Below, piece after piece: positions 40,274 to 48,464 of a stretch of 64,000 nucleotides of DNA. The position numbers and the translations under genes were made by a program. The stretch spans positions 1,984,001 to 2,048,000 of the forward strand of contig CAVWRA010000006.1 in assembly GCA_963757265.1 (NCBI GenBank), written 5' to 3'. The notes under the pieces were generated by a model. That model searched no databases. It was given only the letters and a program-made list of their open reading frames with translations, and was not told where the DNA came from. The stretch is from CAIVVT01 sp963757265. GTDB taxonomy: Bacteria; Acidobacteriota; Terriglobia; Bryobacterales; Bryobacteraceae. Within the stretch, counting starts at the first letter, position 1, and each line of letters starts with the position of its first letter.

Positions 40274-41581
40274 GTGTGTGACACAGCAGTTACACCCGGA
40301 CTGCAGCGACCCCGCGCGATGACCTGGCTTCTGTGGCCGATTCTGCTGCTCGCCCCCCTCCAGCCGCCCGACGCGCAGCGCCAGGTTATGGACACGCTCG
40401 AGGGCAGCGAGCTGGCCAAGACGCAGGCGCGCCTGGAGCAGACGGCGCGGCGGGAGCCGGATAACGCGCGCGCGTGGTTGGAACTGGCGCGAGTCTATGC
40501 CCAACGCAAGAAGGCCGAGCAGGCGCTGGCTGCGGCCGACAAGGCCGAGGCGCTGGCCGGCGATGACGCGCGCGTGCTGGACGAACTGGCCAAACTGTTC
40601 ATCGAGCTTCAACCCGACCTGAAAAGAGCGGCGGCGCTGGAGGCGCGTTACGCCGAAAAACAGCCGCAGGACCAGACGGCGTGGCGCCGCGCGACGGCGC
40701 TGTACCTGGAAGCGGGGCTGCCACAGCAGGCGATCGAGGCCGGCCGCCGGGGGCTGGCCAACGACGCCAGCCCGGAACTGCACACGATTCTGGGCCAGGC
40801 CTACACCGCGCTACACGACTGGGACAATGCGGCGGCGCAGCTGACAGCGGCCCTGAGGCCGGGGCGGCACGACGAGGAGGCGCATTACCGGCTGGCCCAG
40901 ATGTACATCCTGCGCCGGGATTACTCCAGCGCCGTGGGGGTCCTGGTGAACGCCCGCCAGATCTTCGGGCCGGGACCGCAGATCGGGCTGGCGCTGGGGC
41001 TGTGCTACTCCGCCCTGGGGCGCTTCGGCGAAGCGCTGGATGAGTTGCTGAAAGTGATCACGGAGGCGCCCGACGCCCGGCCGGCTTACATTCTGCTGGG
41101 GCGGATTGTGGACCACGCCGGCGACCGGCTGCCGGAGATGACGCAGCGATTCGCTGAATTCAACGCCGCCAATCCGGCCGATGCCGAGGGGTACCTGCTG
41201 TATGCCAAGGCGCTGTTGGCGCAGTCCCGGCCGGGTGAGGCGGCGCCGCAGGCCGGCCAGGCGCTGGCTCTGCTCCGGAAGTCGCTGGCGTTGAAGGCGG
41301 ACGGGGCCGAGGCTCGCTACCTGGCGGGTTGCGTTCTGCAAAGCAGGGGCCAGTTTAAGGCCGCGGTGGAGGAGCTGGAGAAGAGCATCGCGCTGGATCC
41401 GCAGGCTTCCGCGGCGCACCTGCACCTGGCGCAGGTCTACGAGCAATTGGGCCGGGGCAGGGAAGCGGCCCGTGAGCGCGAATTCGAGCAGCGGCTGGCC
41501 AAGGCGGAACGCGAGGCCCCGCAGTTGACGCCGGGACTGGATCCGCTCCCGCCTCCCGGCGTGGTCCATCGGACGCCGTGA
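40274..41581 (+). CDS. Exported tetratricopeptide-repeat protein
   Basis: 435 residues: hydrophobic signal-like segment (MTWLLWPILLLAPLQ), then about eight TPR units, e.g. ARAWLELARVYAQRKKAEQA, EAHYRLAQMYILRRDYSSA and AAHLHLAQVYEQLGRGREA, and a Pro-rich C-terminus. It probably acts as a scaffold at the periplasm or outer membrane. GTG 40274 has AGGTGG 7 bases upstream; ATG 40319, at the signal, lacks a ribosome-binding site but is equally possible. Confidence 0.83.
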   Translation: MCDTAVTPGLQRPRAMTWLLWPILLLAPLQPPDAQRQVMDTLEGSELAKTQARLEQTARREPDNARAWLELARVYAQRKKAEQALAAADKAEALAGDDARVLDELAKLFIELQPDLKRAAALEARYAEKQPQDQTAWRRATALYLEAGLPQQAIEAGRRGLANDASPELHTILGQAYTALHDWDNAAAQLTAALRPGRHDEEAHYRLAQMYILRRDYSSAVGVLVNARQIFGPGPQIGLALGLCYSALGRFGEALDELLKVITEAPDARPAYILLGRIVDHAGDRLPEMTQRFAEFNAANPADAEGYLLYAKALLAQSRPGEAAPQAGQALALLRKSLALKADGAEARYLAGCVLQSRGQFKAAVEELEKSIALDPQASAAHLHLAQVYEQLGRGREAAREREFEQRLAKAEREAPQLTPGLDPLPPPGVVHRTP

Positions 41582-41774
41582 GCGGTATCTCCGCCGCAGG
41601 AGAGCCGGTCCGGCCTCGGCTGAGCCGGCGCGGGCGCTTGACCGGGATTTCGGGTTAATTCATACTAGCTTCCAACTGTCGTTCGCAGGATGGGTTGCAA
41701 GCCGCACGGCCCGGATGGGAGCGCTTGAGCGGCGGGTCGGGATCTGCGCTGATTTGCTGCGAGAAGGAGTACTC

Positions 41775-43163
41775 TTGCAATCTCTGCGTGTGCTGTGTGT
41801 GGCCATGGCGGCCTCCGTGCTGCCCGCGCAGCCGGCGCCAGGTCCGCCCCGACGTGTTTTCCCCATTCGTTCCGGCCCGATAGGCAATGGCGGTTGGAAG
41901 GCGCGGCCGCCACTGTGGACACGGGGCCGCTATCTGGAGGCGCCCCAGACAACGACCACCACGGGAACGCCGTATGTGTCCCCCAGCCAGATGCAGAGCA
42001 TCTATGGACTTTCGCTGGTCGAATACACGACTACGATCGCGATCGTAGATGCCTTCGATTCGCCGAATGCGGAATCCGATCTGAACTTCTTCAGCAATAA
42101 CTATGGTCTGCCGCCCTGCACGACCGCGAATGGTTGCTTCACCAAAGTCGACCAGAACGGCAAGAAGGTCTACCCGATTCGCAATTCGGCGTGGGAACAG
42201 GAGATCAACCTGGACACTCAGTGGGTGCATGCCATGGCGCCCTCCTCCAACATCCTGCTGGTGGAAGCCAAATCGGAGTCCAATACCGATCTGTTCGCGG
42301 CGGTCAGCTACGCCAAACTGCATGCCTCCGTCGTCGCGATGAGCTGGGGCGGCCCGGAGATGTGTGGGCAAGGCCAATATGACACCACGGTTTTCTACCA
42401 GGCGGGCGTGACTTTCGTGGCCGCCTCCGGCGACCAGGGCGACGCCATCAACTATCCGGCGAGTTCGCCGAATGTGATTGCGGTCGGCGGCACGAGTTTC
42501 GCTGTTGACAGCCAGGGTTATATCATTCTGCCCGTGATCGAGACGGCGTGGAACGACGCGGATGGCGGATCGGGCGGCGGATGCAGCCTCTACACGCCCC
42601 AGCCCGCCTTCCAACGCGGCTGGCTGCCTTCCTCGTGCACCACGCGGGGCACCCCCGACGTGGCGCTGGATGCCGACCCGGTCAGCGGCGTACGGGTCTA
42701 CATTTCGCGCCAGGGTGGTTGGTCTATCCTGGGCGGCACCAGCCTGTCTGCCCAGATGTTTGCGGCCATCGTCGCCGACGTGAACGGGTATCGCACATCC
42801 ACTTACTTCAAGACCGCCAGCCCGGCGCTGTATATGTTGCTGCCGCAGCTGTATTCCCTCGCCGGCCGCAGCTACGCGACGTATTTCAAGGACATCACGG
42901 GGGGCGGGGGGCCGCTCAGTGCGGGGCCGGATTGGGATTTCGTGACCGGCTTGGGCAGCCCCGTCGGGAGCATGCTGATGAATTACCTGACCGCCTTGAA
43001 GCAGCCGCCGATTCTACCGGCTCCAGTCAAGCCCGACGCCCGCCTATCCGCGGCTCGGAGTCCCGGCTGCATTGCGTTGGGGCCGCCTCCGCACCGCGGC
43101 GGGGGCGCAGCGGGCGCACGCGCTGGTGCGGGCCGCGCGACGCGGATCAGGACCTCGACCTGA
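41775..43163 (+). CDS. Secreted S53 (sedolisin/kumamolisin-like) serine-carboxyl peptidase
   Basis: 462 residues. TTG 41775 with AAGGAG upstream starts a signal peptide (MQSLRVLCVAMAASVLPA). The catalytic Glu and Asp lie in EINLD (Glu143, Asp147), the oxyanion Asp in AASGDQG (about 220) and the Ser in GGTSLSA (about 323), giving a complete S53 set. The usual N-terminal prodomain of about 180 residues is missing. The last 50 residues are Ala/Gly/Arg-rich with no family likeness and overlap the convergent HEAT gene by 17 bases, so the true end may lie earlier or in another frame. Confidence 0.85.
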   Translation: MQSLRVLCVAMAASVLPAQPAPGPPRRVFPIRSGPIGNGGWKARPPLWTRGRYLEAPQTTTTTGTPYVSPSQMQSIYGLSLVEYTTTIAIVDAFDSPNAESDLNFFSNNYGLPPCTTANGCFTKVDQNGKKVYPIRNSAWEQEINLDTQWVHAMAPSSNILLVEAKSESNTDLFAAVSYAKLHASVVAMSWGGPEMCGQGQYDTTVFYQAGVTFVAASGDQGDAINYPASSPNVIAVGGTSFAVDSQGYIILPVIETAWNDADGGSGGGCSLYTPQPAFQRGWLPSSCTTRGTPDVALDADPVSGVRVYISRQGGWSILGGTSLSAQMFAAIVADVNGYRTSTYFKTASPALYMLLPQLYSLAGRSYATYFKDITGGGGPLSAGPDWDFVTGLGSPVGSMLMNYLTALKQPPILPAPVKPDARLSAARSPGCIALGPPPHRGGGAAGARAGAGRATRIRTST

Positions 43164-44424
43164 CCAGGCGGAGAGCCCGCAGGGCTTCCCGGCTGACCTC
43201 CGGATCGGGGTTGCGGGAGAGTTCCTCGAGCGGCGGGATGGAGTCCGGGCCGCCGGAAATGGCCAGCACCCGCGCTAGACCCATGAGCTCGTCCTTGTCC
43301 CCCAGATCCTTGAGCATCTGATGGATCGCCTGGCGCACCTGAGGCTTACGCGCCAGTTCGGCCAGGAACGGCTCGGCCACGCCTCTCCAGGCGCGGCTGG
43401 TGAGATTCGAAGAGAGGTAGCGCAGCGGCCCGTCGGTGGCCAGGTCGACGTCGCCCAGTCCGGCCAGGGCGAAGGCTAGCGAAAGCCGGAGCGATGTTTT
43501 CTTCTCCGCCTGGAACAGCGCCTCGACCGCCGGCCGGTCCTCCGCCAGGCCGACCCGCGCCAGCCCCTCCGCGGCCGCGGCGCGCAGCCGCTCGTCCTTG
43601 TCGTTGAGGTACTGGGCAAACAGCGGCCGGGTAGCGGGGTCGGCGATCTGGCCCAGGGCCGCCAGGGCCGCCGGGCGGGCTTTCTTGCCGCCGTTCTCGA
43701 GCACGCGCCGCAGATCCGGGACCGCCTCGGCGGTACGCAGGAGGCCGACGGTTTCGATGGCCGCCAGTTGCAGCTTCTCATCGAGATCCCGCACCAGGAA
43801 GATCGCGGCCGAACCACCCGCGGGATCGCGAATCTTCTGCAAGGCGATCAGCGACTCGAACATGATCACATCGTCGTCCTTGGATTGCAGCGCCGCCGAG
43901 AGCGCCGGGACGGCGGCTCGGTCGCGCAGAATGCCGGCCGCGCGGGCCGCGTTGGCGCGCGCCTCCACCGAAGCCCCGCCGCGCACCAGCGCGGCCAGCT
44001 CCGCGTCGATTTCCGGCCGCACCGGCGTATCGGGATCGATCATCTGGTCGTTGGGCTGGCTGAAGACGCTGCTGATGGCCGCGCCAATATGTTTGACTGA
44101 ATCCTCCCAGCCTTTGCCGACGTAACCCGGCAGGTAGAAGTTGACCAGGCCGTCGGTGGCGCGCTGTTGCACTTCGGAGTCGTTGTCGCGGCAGGCGGCG
44201 GCCAGCGGATCGAGGCTGCCCAGACCGCCGATGCCGACCATCGCCTTGACGGCCTCGCGGCGCACCGTTGGACTCGCGTCGTGCAGATACCCGGCAATGG
44301 CCGGGATGCCGGTGGAACCCTGCCGCGCGGTGTCCTTGATGGCTTTGAGCTTGAGCTTCTCGTCGGAGTCCGAGCGCGCCGAGGCGCACAGGGCGATGGT
44401 CAGGAGGAGGATCGGAAGCCGCAT
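43147..44424 (-). CDS. Exported HEAT-repeat protein
   Basis: 425 residues: a signal peptide (MRLPILLLTIALCASA), then about ten HEAT or PBS-lyase-like helical repeats, e.g. IPAIAGYLHDASPTVRREAV, ALRALRLVRS at the end, and LAALGQIADPATRPLFAQYL. Such proteins scaffold or bind partners. Its partner is unknown. It ends overlapping the sedolisin-like gene. Confidence 0.85.
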   Translation of the reverse strand: MRLPILLLTIALCASARSDSDEKLKLKAIKDTARQGSTGIPAIAGYLHDASPTVRREAVKAMVGIGGLGSLDPLAAACRDNDSEVQQRATDGLVNFYLPGYVGKGWEDSVKHIGAAISSVFSQPNDQMIDPDTPVRPEIDAELAALVRGGASVEARANAARAAGILRDRAAVPALSAALQSKDDDVIMFESLIALQKIRDPAGGSAAIFLVRDLDEKLQLAAIETVGLLRTAEAVPDLRRVLENGGKKARPAALAALGQIADPATRPLFAQYLNDKDERLRAAAAEGLARVGLAEDRPAVEALFQAEKKTSLRLSLAFALAGLGDVDLATDGPLRYLSSNLTSRAWRGVAEPFLAELARKPQVRQAIHQMLKDLGDKDELMGLARVLAISGGPDSIPPLEELSRNPDPEVSREALRALRLVRSRS

Positions 44425-44471
44425 AGTCTATCTCCCATTGTAGGAAACGCGGCGCCGCGGGCCGCGCCTTT

Positions 44472-45317
44472 TCAGCGCGCGAATTCCACTTGGACGCGGT
44501 GCGGAATCACACCCGCCTCGAAACCCAGGTCGAGCAGTTTCTGAGCCGCCCGGGGCACTACCTCGCCGGCGTCGACGGTGTAGTGGTTGACGTACATCCC
44601 CACGAACTTCTCGGCCAGCGGCAGCTCCAGGTCGCGGGCGAATTGCAGCGCGTAGTTCAACGCCTCCTCGTGGTTCTCGAGCGCGTAGCTGATGCTCTCC
44701 CTCATCAGCCGGCAGCACTCGCTCTTGACCTCCGGCGGCAGGTCGCGGCGCAGCGCGTTCGCGCCCAGAGGCAGCGGCAGGCCGTACTCCTTGTGGAACC
44801 ATTTGCCCAGATCGGCGATAAGGTGGTATCCGCCCTTGGAGTAAGTCAACTGGGCCTCGTGAATGACCAGGGCGGCGTCGGCGACCTTCTCGCGGACCGC
44901 TTCGAGGACGTGATCGAACTCGACCACCACCGCTTCGAAGTCCGGCTGCAGGATCCGCAGCGCGAGATAGGCGGTGGTCAGCTTGCCCGGCACGGCGACG
45001 CGTTTTCCGGCCAGCTCTTCCACGCTCATGGGAGCGGCGGAGACCAGCATCGGGCCGTAGTTGTCTCCGATGCTCGATCCGCTGGCCATCAGCACGTACT
45101 TATCCGCCACATAGGGATAGGCATGGTAGGAAATGGCCGTCAGGCCATACACGCCTTCCATGGCTTTCCGGTTCAGGCTCTCGATATCCTCCAGAACGTG
45201 CCGCAGCTGAATCGACTGGCTGCGGATTTTGCGCGTCGCCAGCGCATAGAACATGTAAGCGTCGTCGGAGTCGGGGCTATGGGCGCAAACGACCTCCGTG
45301 GGCTCGAGGGGCATCAT
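44472..45317 (-). CDS. MqnA/MqnD-family menaquinone biosynthesis protein (MqnD-like)
   Basis: 281 residues with a periplasmic-binding-protein-like fold. MqnD makes 1,4-dihydroxy-6-naphthoate from cyclic dehypoxanthine futalosine in the futalosine route to menaquinone. The N-terminal motif here is AHSPDSDDAYMFYALATRK, where classical MqnD has SPCPNDTF; DNYGPMLV and GANALRRDL further support the family. It could be a variant MqnD or a related substrate-binding protein. No other mqn gene is near. The start could be Met1 or Met2. Confidence 0.8.
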   Translation of the reverse strand: MMPLEPTEVVCAHSPDSDDAYMFYALATRKIRSQSIQLRHVLEDIESLNRKAMEGVYGLTAISYHAYPYVADKYVLMASGSSIGDNYGPMLVSAAPMSVEELAGKRVAVPGKLTTAYLALRILQPDFEAVVVEFDHVLEAVREKVADAALVIHEAQLTYSKGGYHLIADLGKWFHKEYGLPLPLGANALRRDLPPEVKSECCRLMRESISYALENHEEALNYALQFARDLELPLAEKFVGMYVNHYTVDAGEVVPRAAQKLLDLGFEAGVIPHRVQVEFAR

Positions 45318-45381
45318 ATTGGCTAAGAGTCTTGCGATCCGACACCGTTTCCGTCAATCCTGGCGCGACGCGAGCGGCGCG

Positions 45382-47619
45382 TCAAGCTTCGGAGCCTGCC
45401 ATCTTGGCCAGCTCCGGGTGAATGCGGCGCATGGTCGCCTCCAGCACCTGGCAGTTCACGCCCGTCATTGCCAGATCGCCCTGCCGGGCCGGTTGCTCGA
45501 CAGCGAAGGCGGCCTGGCGGCCCGCCTCGGCTCCAAATTGCGCCAGCAGGCCCTTCAGCTGGTGCGCCGCGCTCGTGACTGATGCGGCGTCCTGCCGCTC
45601 CAGCCCCTCGCGGATTTGCGACAGCAGCTTCGGGTATTCCTCCATGAACATGCCGACCAGTTCTTTGAGCAGATCGGCGTCTCCGCCAACCCGCGCCAGG
45701 GCCGCGCTGTAATCAACTTCGCCCATCCACTTCCTCTTTCCAGTGTCGCTCACTTTCGCCTGTCCCGCATCCGGTTCAAACGGCGAGCTCCAGGCATTGG
45801 CAAAATGGTCCACCGCCCGCAGCAGGTCGCCGATCCGGACCGGCTTGCTGAGGTAGGCATCCATCCCCGCCCGCAGGCAGCGCTCGCGGTCGCCCGGCAT
45901 GGCGTGGGCCGTCATGGCCAGGATGGGAACATGCCGCGAGTTGTCGCCTTCGCCCGCGCGCAATGCCAACGTGGCCTCCAGACCGTCCATTTCGGGCATC
46001 TGGATGTCCATCAGGATGACATCGAACTCGTGTGCCGTGGCCAGCTCCACCGCCTCGCGCCCATTCGAGGCCAGCTGCACTTCGTGGCCCCCGGCCTGAA
46101 GCATTTTCAGAACCATTTTTTGGTTCACCAGGTTATCCTCGGCCACCAGACAGCGGCAGCGCCGCGCCGGCTGCGGCCAGGCGGCCAGGGTGAACCGTTC
46201 CGCCGCCAGATCCTCGTCCGTCGGGCTCACCTCCGGGCCGTGCTCGAGCTCCGCGCAAAAAGCGAAAGTGCTGCCCTCGCCCGGCTGGCTGGAGAAGTAC
46301 AGCCGCCCGCCCATCAGCTCGACCAGCTTGTCGGAGATGGAAATGCCCAGGCCGGTGCCGCCGCGGCGGCCTTTGGAGCTGGCGTCGAGCTGCCTGAATG
46401 GCTCGAAGATCTCGGTCCAGCGCGCCGGGTCCATGCCCACGCCCGTGTCGGAGACGACAAACAGCAGGCGCAATCGGCCGCCGCGCTCGCCGCGCAGTGA
46501 AACGCGCAGGTCCACGGCGCCGGAGTCGGTGAACTTGATGGCGTTGCCCACCAGGTTGATCAGGATCTGGCGCAGCCGCCCGGCGTCGCCCACCAGCGAG
46601 TCCGGCACGTCGCCGTTCACCTCCCACTCGAGCGTGATCCGCTTCTCCAGGGCGTGGTGTTTTAGCGGCCGCAGGAACTTGTCGAGCTGCTCCCGCAGCC
46701 GGAAAGGGGCCGCACGCAGATCCATGCGGCCGGCCTCGGCTTTGGCGAAATCCAGAATGTCGTTCAACAGGCCGAGCAGCGATTCGGCGGAGCCGCGGAT
46801 CGTCTCCAGGTACTCGCGTTGCTCGGCGCTCAGCTTCGTCATCAACGCCAGGTCCGTCATCCCCAGAATCCCGTTCATCGGCGTGCGGATCTCATGGCTG
46901 ACGCTGGCCAGAAACTGGCTCTTCGAGGCGCTGGCGACCTCGGCGCTGGCGGCCAGTTCCCGCGCCCATTGCGTGGCGTTGGAGAGCAGCTCGTTGGTCG
47001 CCCGCAGCTCGCGCTCGGCCAGAATTCGCCGCGTCAGGTTGCGCACCACGGCCAGAACCAGAGCTGGCGCCCGCGGATTGTCAACGCGTCCATAGCTGAT
47101 CTCAAGCCACAGCGGCACGCCCGCCACCTCGCATTCAACCAGCGCTGGCGGTTCGTCACTGCGGCTCTGATCGCGGAACTGGATCGGATCCTCCTCCGGT
47201 GAGCCGTCGCGGCGCCCCAGAACCTCGCCCAGCAGGCGGCCCTCGAGCTGCTCCTCGGATTGCTCGATCAGCGTCTCAAACGCGCTGTTGACGCCGACGA
47301 TCCGGCCTTCGGCGTCCAGCAGAACGAGCGCCTCGGGCGCAGCCTGCCAGAACGACGCGAGCGTTCGCAGACTGCGATCCAGCAGCCGGTTGACCGGCCA
47401 GCCGGCTTGAGCCTCACTCCGGCGCTTGGCCACGGGACTGCCGCGCCCGCTCCGCCGGCGGAGCAGGCTGCCGACCGGCAACCCATCCAGCAGGGATTGG
47501 AAATAGCGCAGTAGAACAATTCGCCGTTGAGGCAGCACAAATCGCCCCGGATGGAACCCGGTTCCGGCTCCCGCGGCTGCTCCAATCCTTGTACTTAGAT
47601 GGCTGGGCCCGACCTTCAC
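45382..47619 (-). CDS. Hybrid sensor histidine kinase (PAS-HisKA-HATPase-REC-Hpt)
   Basis: 745-residue BarA/TorS-type phosphorelay protein: PAS domain (about 85-200), HisKA with SHEIRTP (His242), HATPase with N, G1 and G2 boxes (LVGNAIKFT, SDTGVGMD, GTGLGIS), receiver with MDIQMPEMDG (Asp538), and C-terminal Hpt with AHQLKG (His686). No transmembrane helix is clear, so the sensor is likely cytoplasmic. GTG 47619 has GGGGAG 7 bases upstream; longer readings overlap the divergent yceH gene. No output regulator is adjacent. Confidence 0.9.
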   Translation of the reverse strand: MKVGPSHLSTRIGAAAGAGTGFHPGRFVLPQRRIVLLRYFQSLLDGLPVGSLLRRRSGRGSPVAKRRSEAQAGWPVNRLLDRSLRTLASFWQAAPEALVLLDAEGRIVGVNSAFETLIEQSEEQLEGRLLGEVLGRRDGSPEEDPIQFRDQSRSDEPPALVECEVAGVPLWLEISYGRVDNPRAPALVLAVVRNLTRRILAERELRATNELLSNATQWARELAASAEVASASKSQFLASVSHEIRTPMNGILGMTDLALMTKLSAEQREYLETIRGSAESLLGLLNDILDFAKAEAGRMDLRAAPFRLREQLDKFLRPLKHHALEKRITLEWEVNGDVPDSLVGDAGRLRQILINLVGNAIKFTDSGAVDLRVSLRGERGGRLRLLFVVSDTGVGMDPARWTEIFEPFRQLDASSKGRRGGTGLGISISDKLVELMGGRLYFSSQPGEGSTFAFCAELEHGPEVSPTDEDLAAERFTLAAWPQPARRCRCLVAEDNLVNQKMVLKMLQAGGHEVQLASNGREAVELATAHEFDVILMDIQMPEMDGLEATLALRAGEGDNSRHVPILAMTAHAMPGDRERCLRAGMDAYLSKPVRIGDLLRAVDHFANAWSSPFEPDAGQAKVSDTGKRKWMGEVDYSAALARVGGDADLLKELVGMFMEEYPKLLSQIREGLERQDAASVTSAAHQLKGLLAQFGAEAGRQAAFAVEQPARQGDLAMTGVNCQVLEATMRRIHPELAKMAGSEA

Positions 47620-47766
47620 TTTGGTCTCCCCACGCAGATTTCCGCGGATCCCGGATCCCCCTGGTCCTCCTCCGCATAGTACAACTCCCCGTATGGTACC
47701 AGCCTCGAGGTAAGCGGCGGTAGATGCGCGCCGGCGCGCGGTTGATCGCCGCCCGGATGGAGTGCC

Positions 47767-48432
47767 ATGCTCGGGGATGTGCCCTACGAACTTGGCCCGG
47801 TCGAGCAGCGGGTGCTGGGCGCGCTGATCGAAAAGGACCTGGCGACGCCCGAATATTATCCGCTTTCCTTGAACGCGCTGACCAACGCCTGCAATCAGAA
47901 GACCAATCGCGATCCGGTCGTGGCCTATGAGGACGCCGCCGTGCACGGCGCGCTGGAAGCGCTGCGCGGCCTCGGCCTGGCGGTCTTCGTTTCCGAGGCC
48001 GGCAGCCGCGTGACCAAGTTCCGGCACCGCCTATCGGACGCGCTCAATCTATCCAGCGCCGAACTGGCCCTGCTCGCCGTGCTGCTGCTCCGCGGGCCGC
48101 AGACGCTGGGCGAACTGCGCGGGCGCGCGTCCAACCTGCATAGCTTCGCCGATCTCGAGGCGGTTCAACACACGCTCAACAAGCTGGCGGCGCGCGAACC
48201 GGAGCCGCTGGCCGCGCAGATGAGCCGCGCGCCGGGCACCAAGGAGCCGCGCTGGCGCCACCTGTTCGCGCCGCCGCCCGAAACTCCGGAGATGGTTTCT
48301 GTTCCGGCCTCGACTGCCCCGCCCGGCCTGCGGGAACGCGTTGAGGAACTGGAGGGCGAAACCACGAGGCTTCACGAACAGGTCGAAGCGCTGCGCAGGG
48401 ACCTGGACGAACTCCGCTCGGCGCTGCTCTAG
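47767..48432 (+). CDS. YceH/DUF480 family protein
   Basis: 221 residues. Family signatures are GPVEQRVLGALIEKDLATPEYYPLSLNALTNACNQKTNRDPV (5-46, two winged-helix-like modules) and the second module LSSAELALLAVLLLRGPQTLGELRGR. A C-terminal coiled coil (LRERVEELEGETTRLHEQVEAL) follows. Function is unknown; the fold suggests DNA or protein binding. It is divergent from the histidine kinase. Confidence 0.93.
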   Translation: MLGDVPYELGPVEQRVLGALIEKDLATPEYYPLSLNALTNACNQKTNRDPVVAYEDAAVHGALEALRGLGLAVFVSEAGSRVTKFRHRLSDALNLSSAELALLAVLLLRGPQTLGELRGRASNLHSFADLEAVQHTLNKLAAREPEPLAAQMSRAPGTKEPRWRHLFAPPPETPEMVSVPASTAPPGLRERVEELEGETTRLHEQVEALRRDLDELRSALL

Positions 48433-48464
48433 TCCGTACCGCCGCCGGATTCGCGGATGAAATC

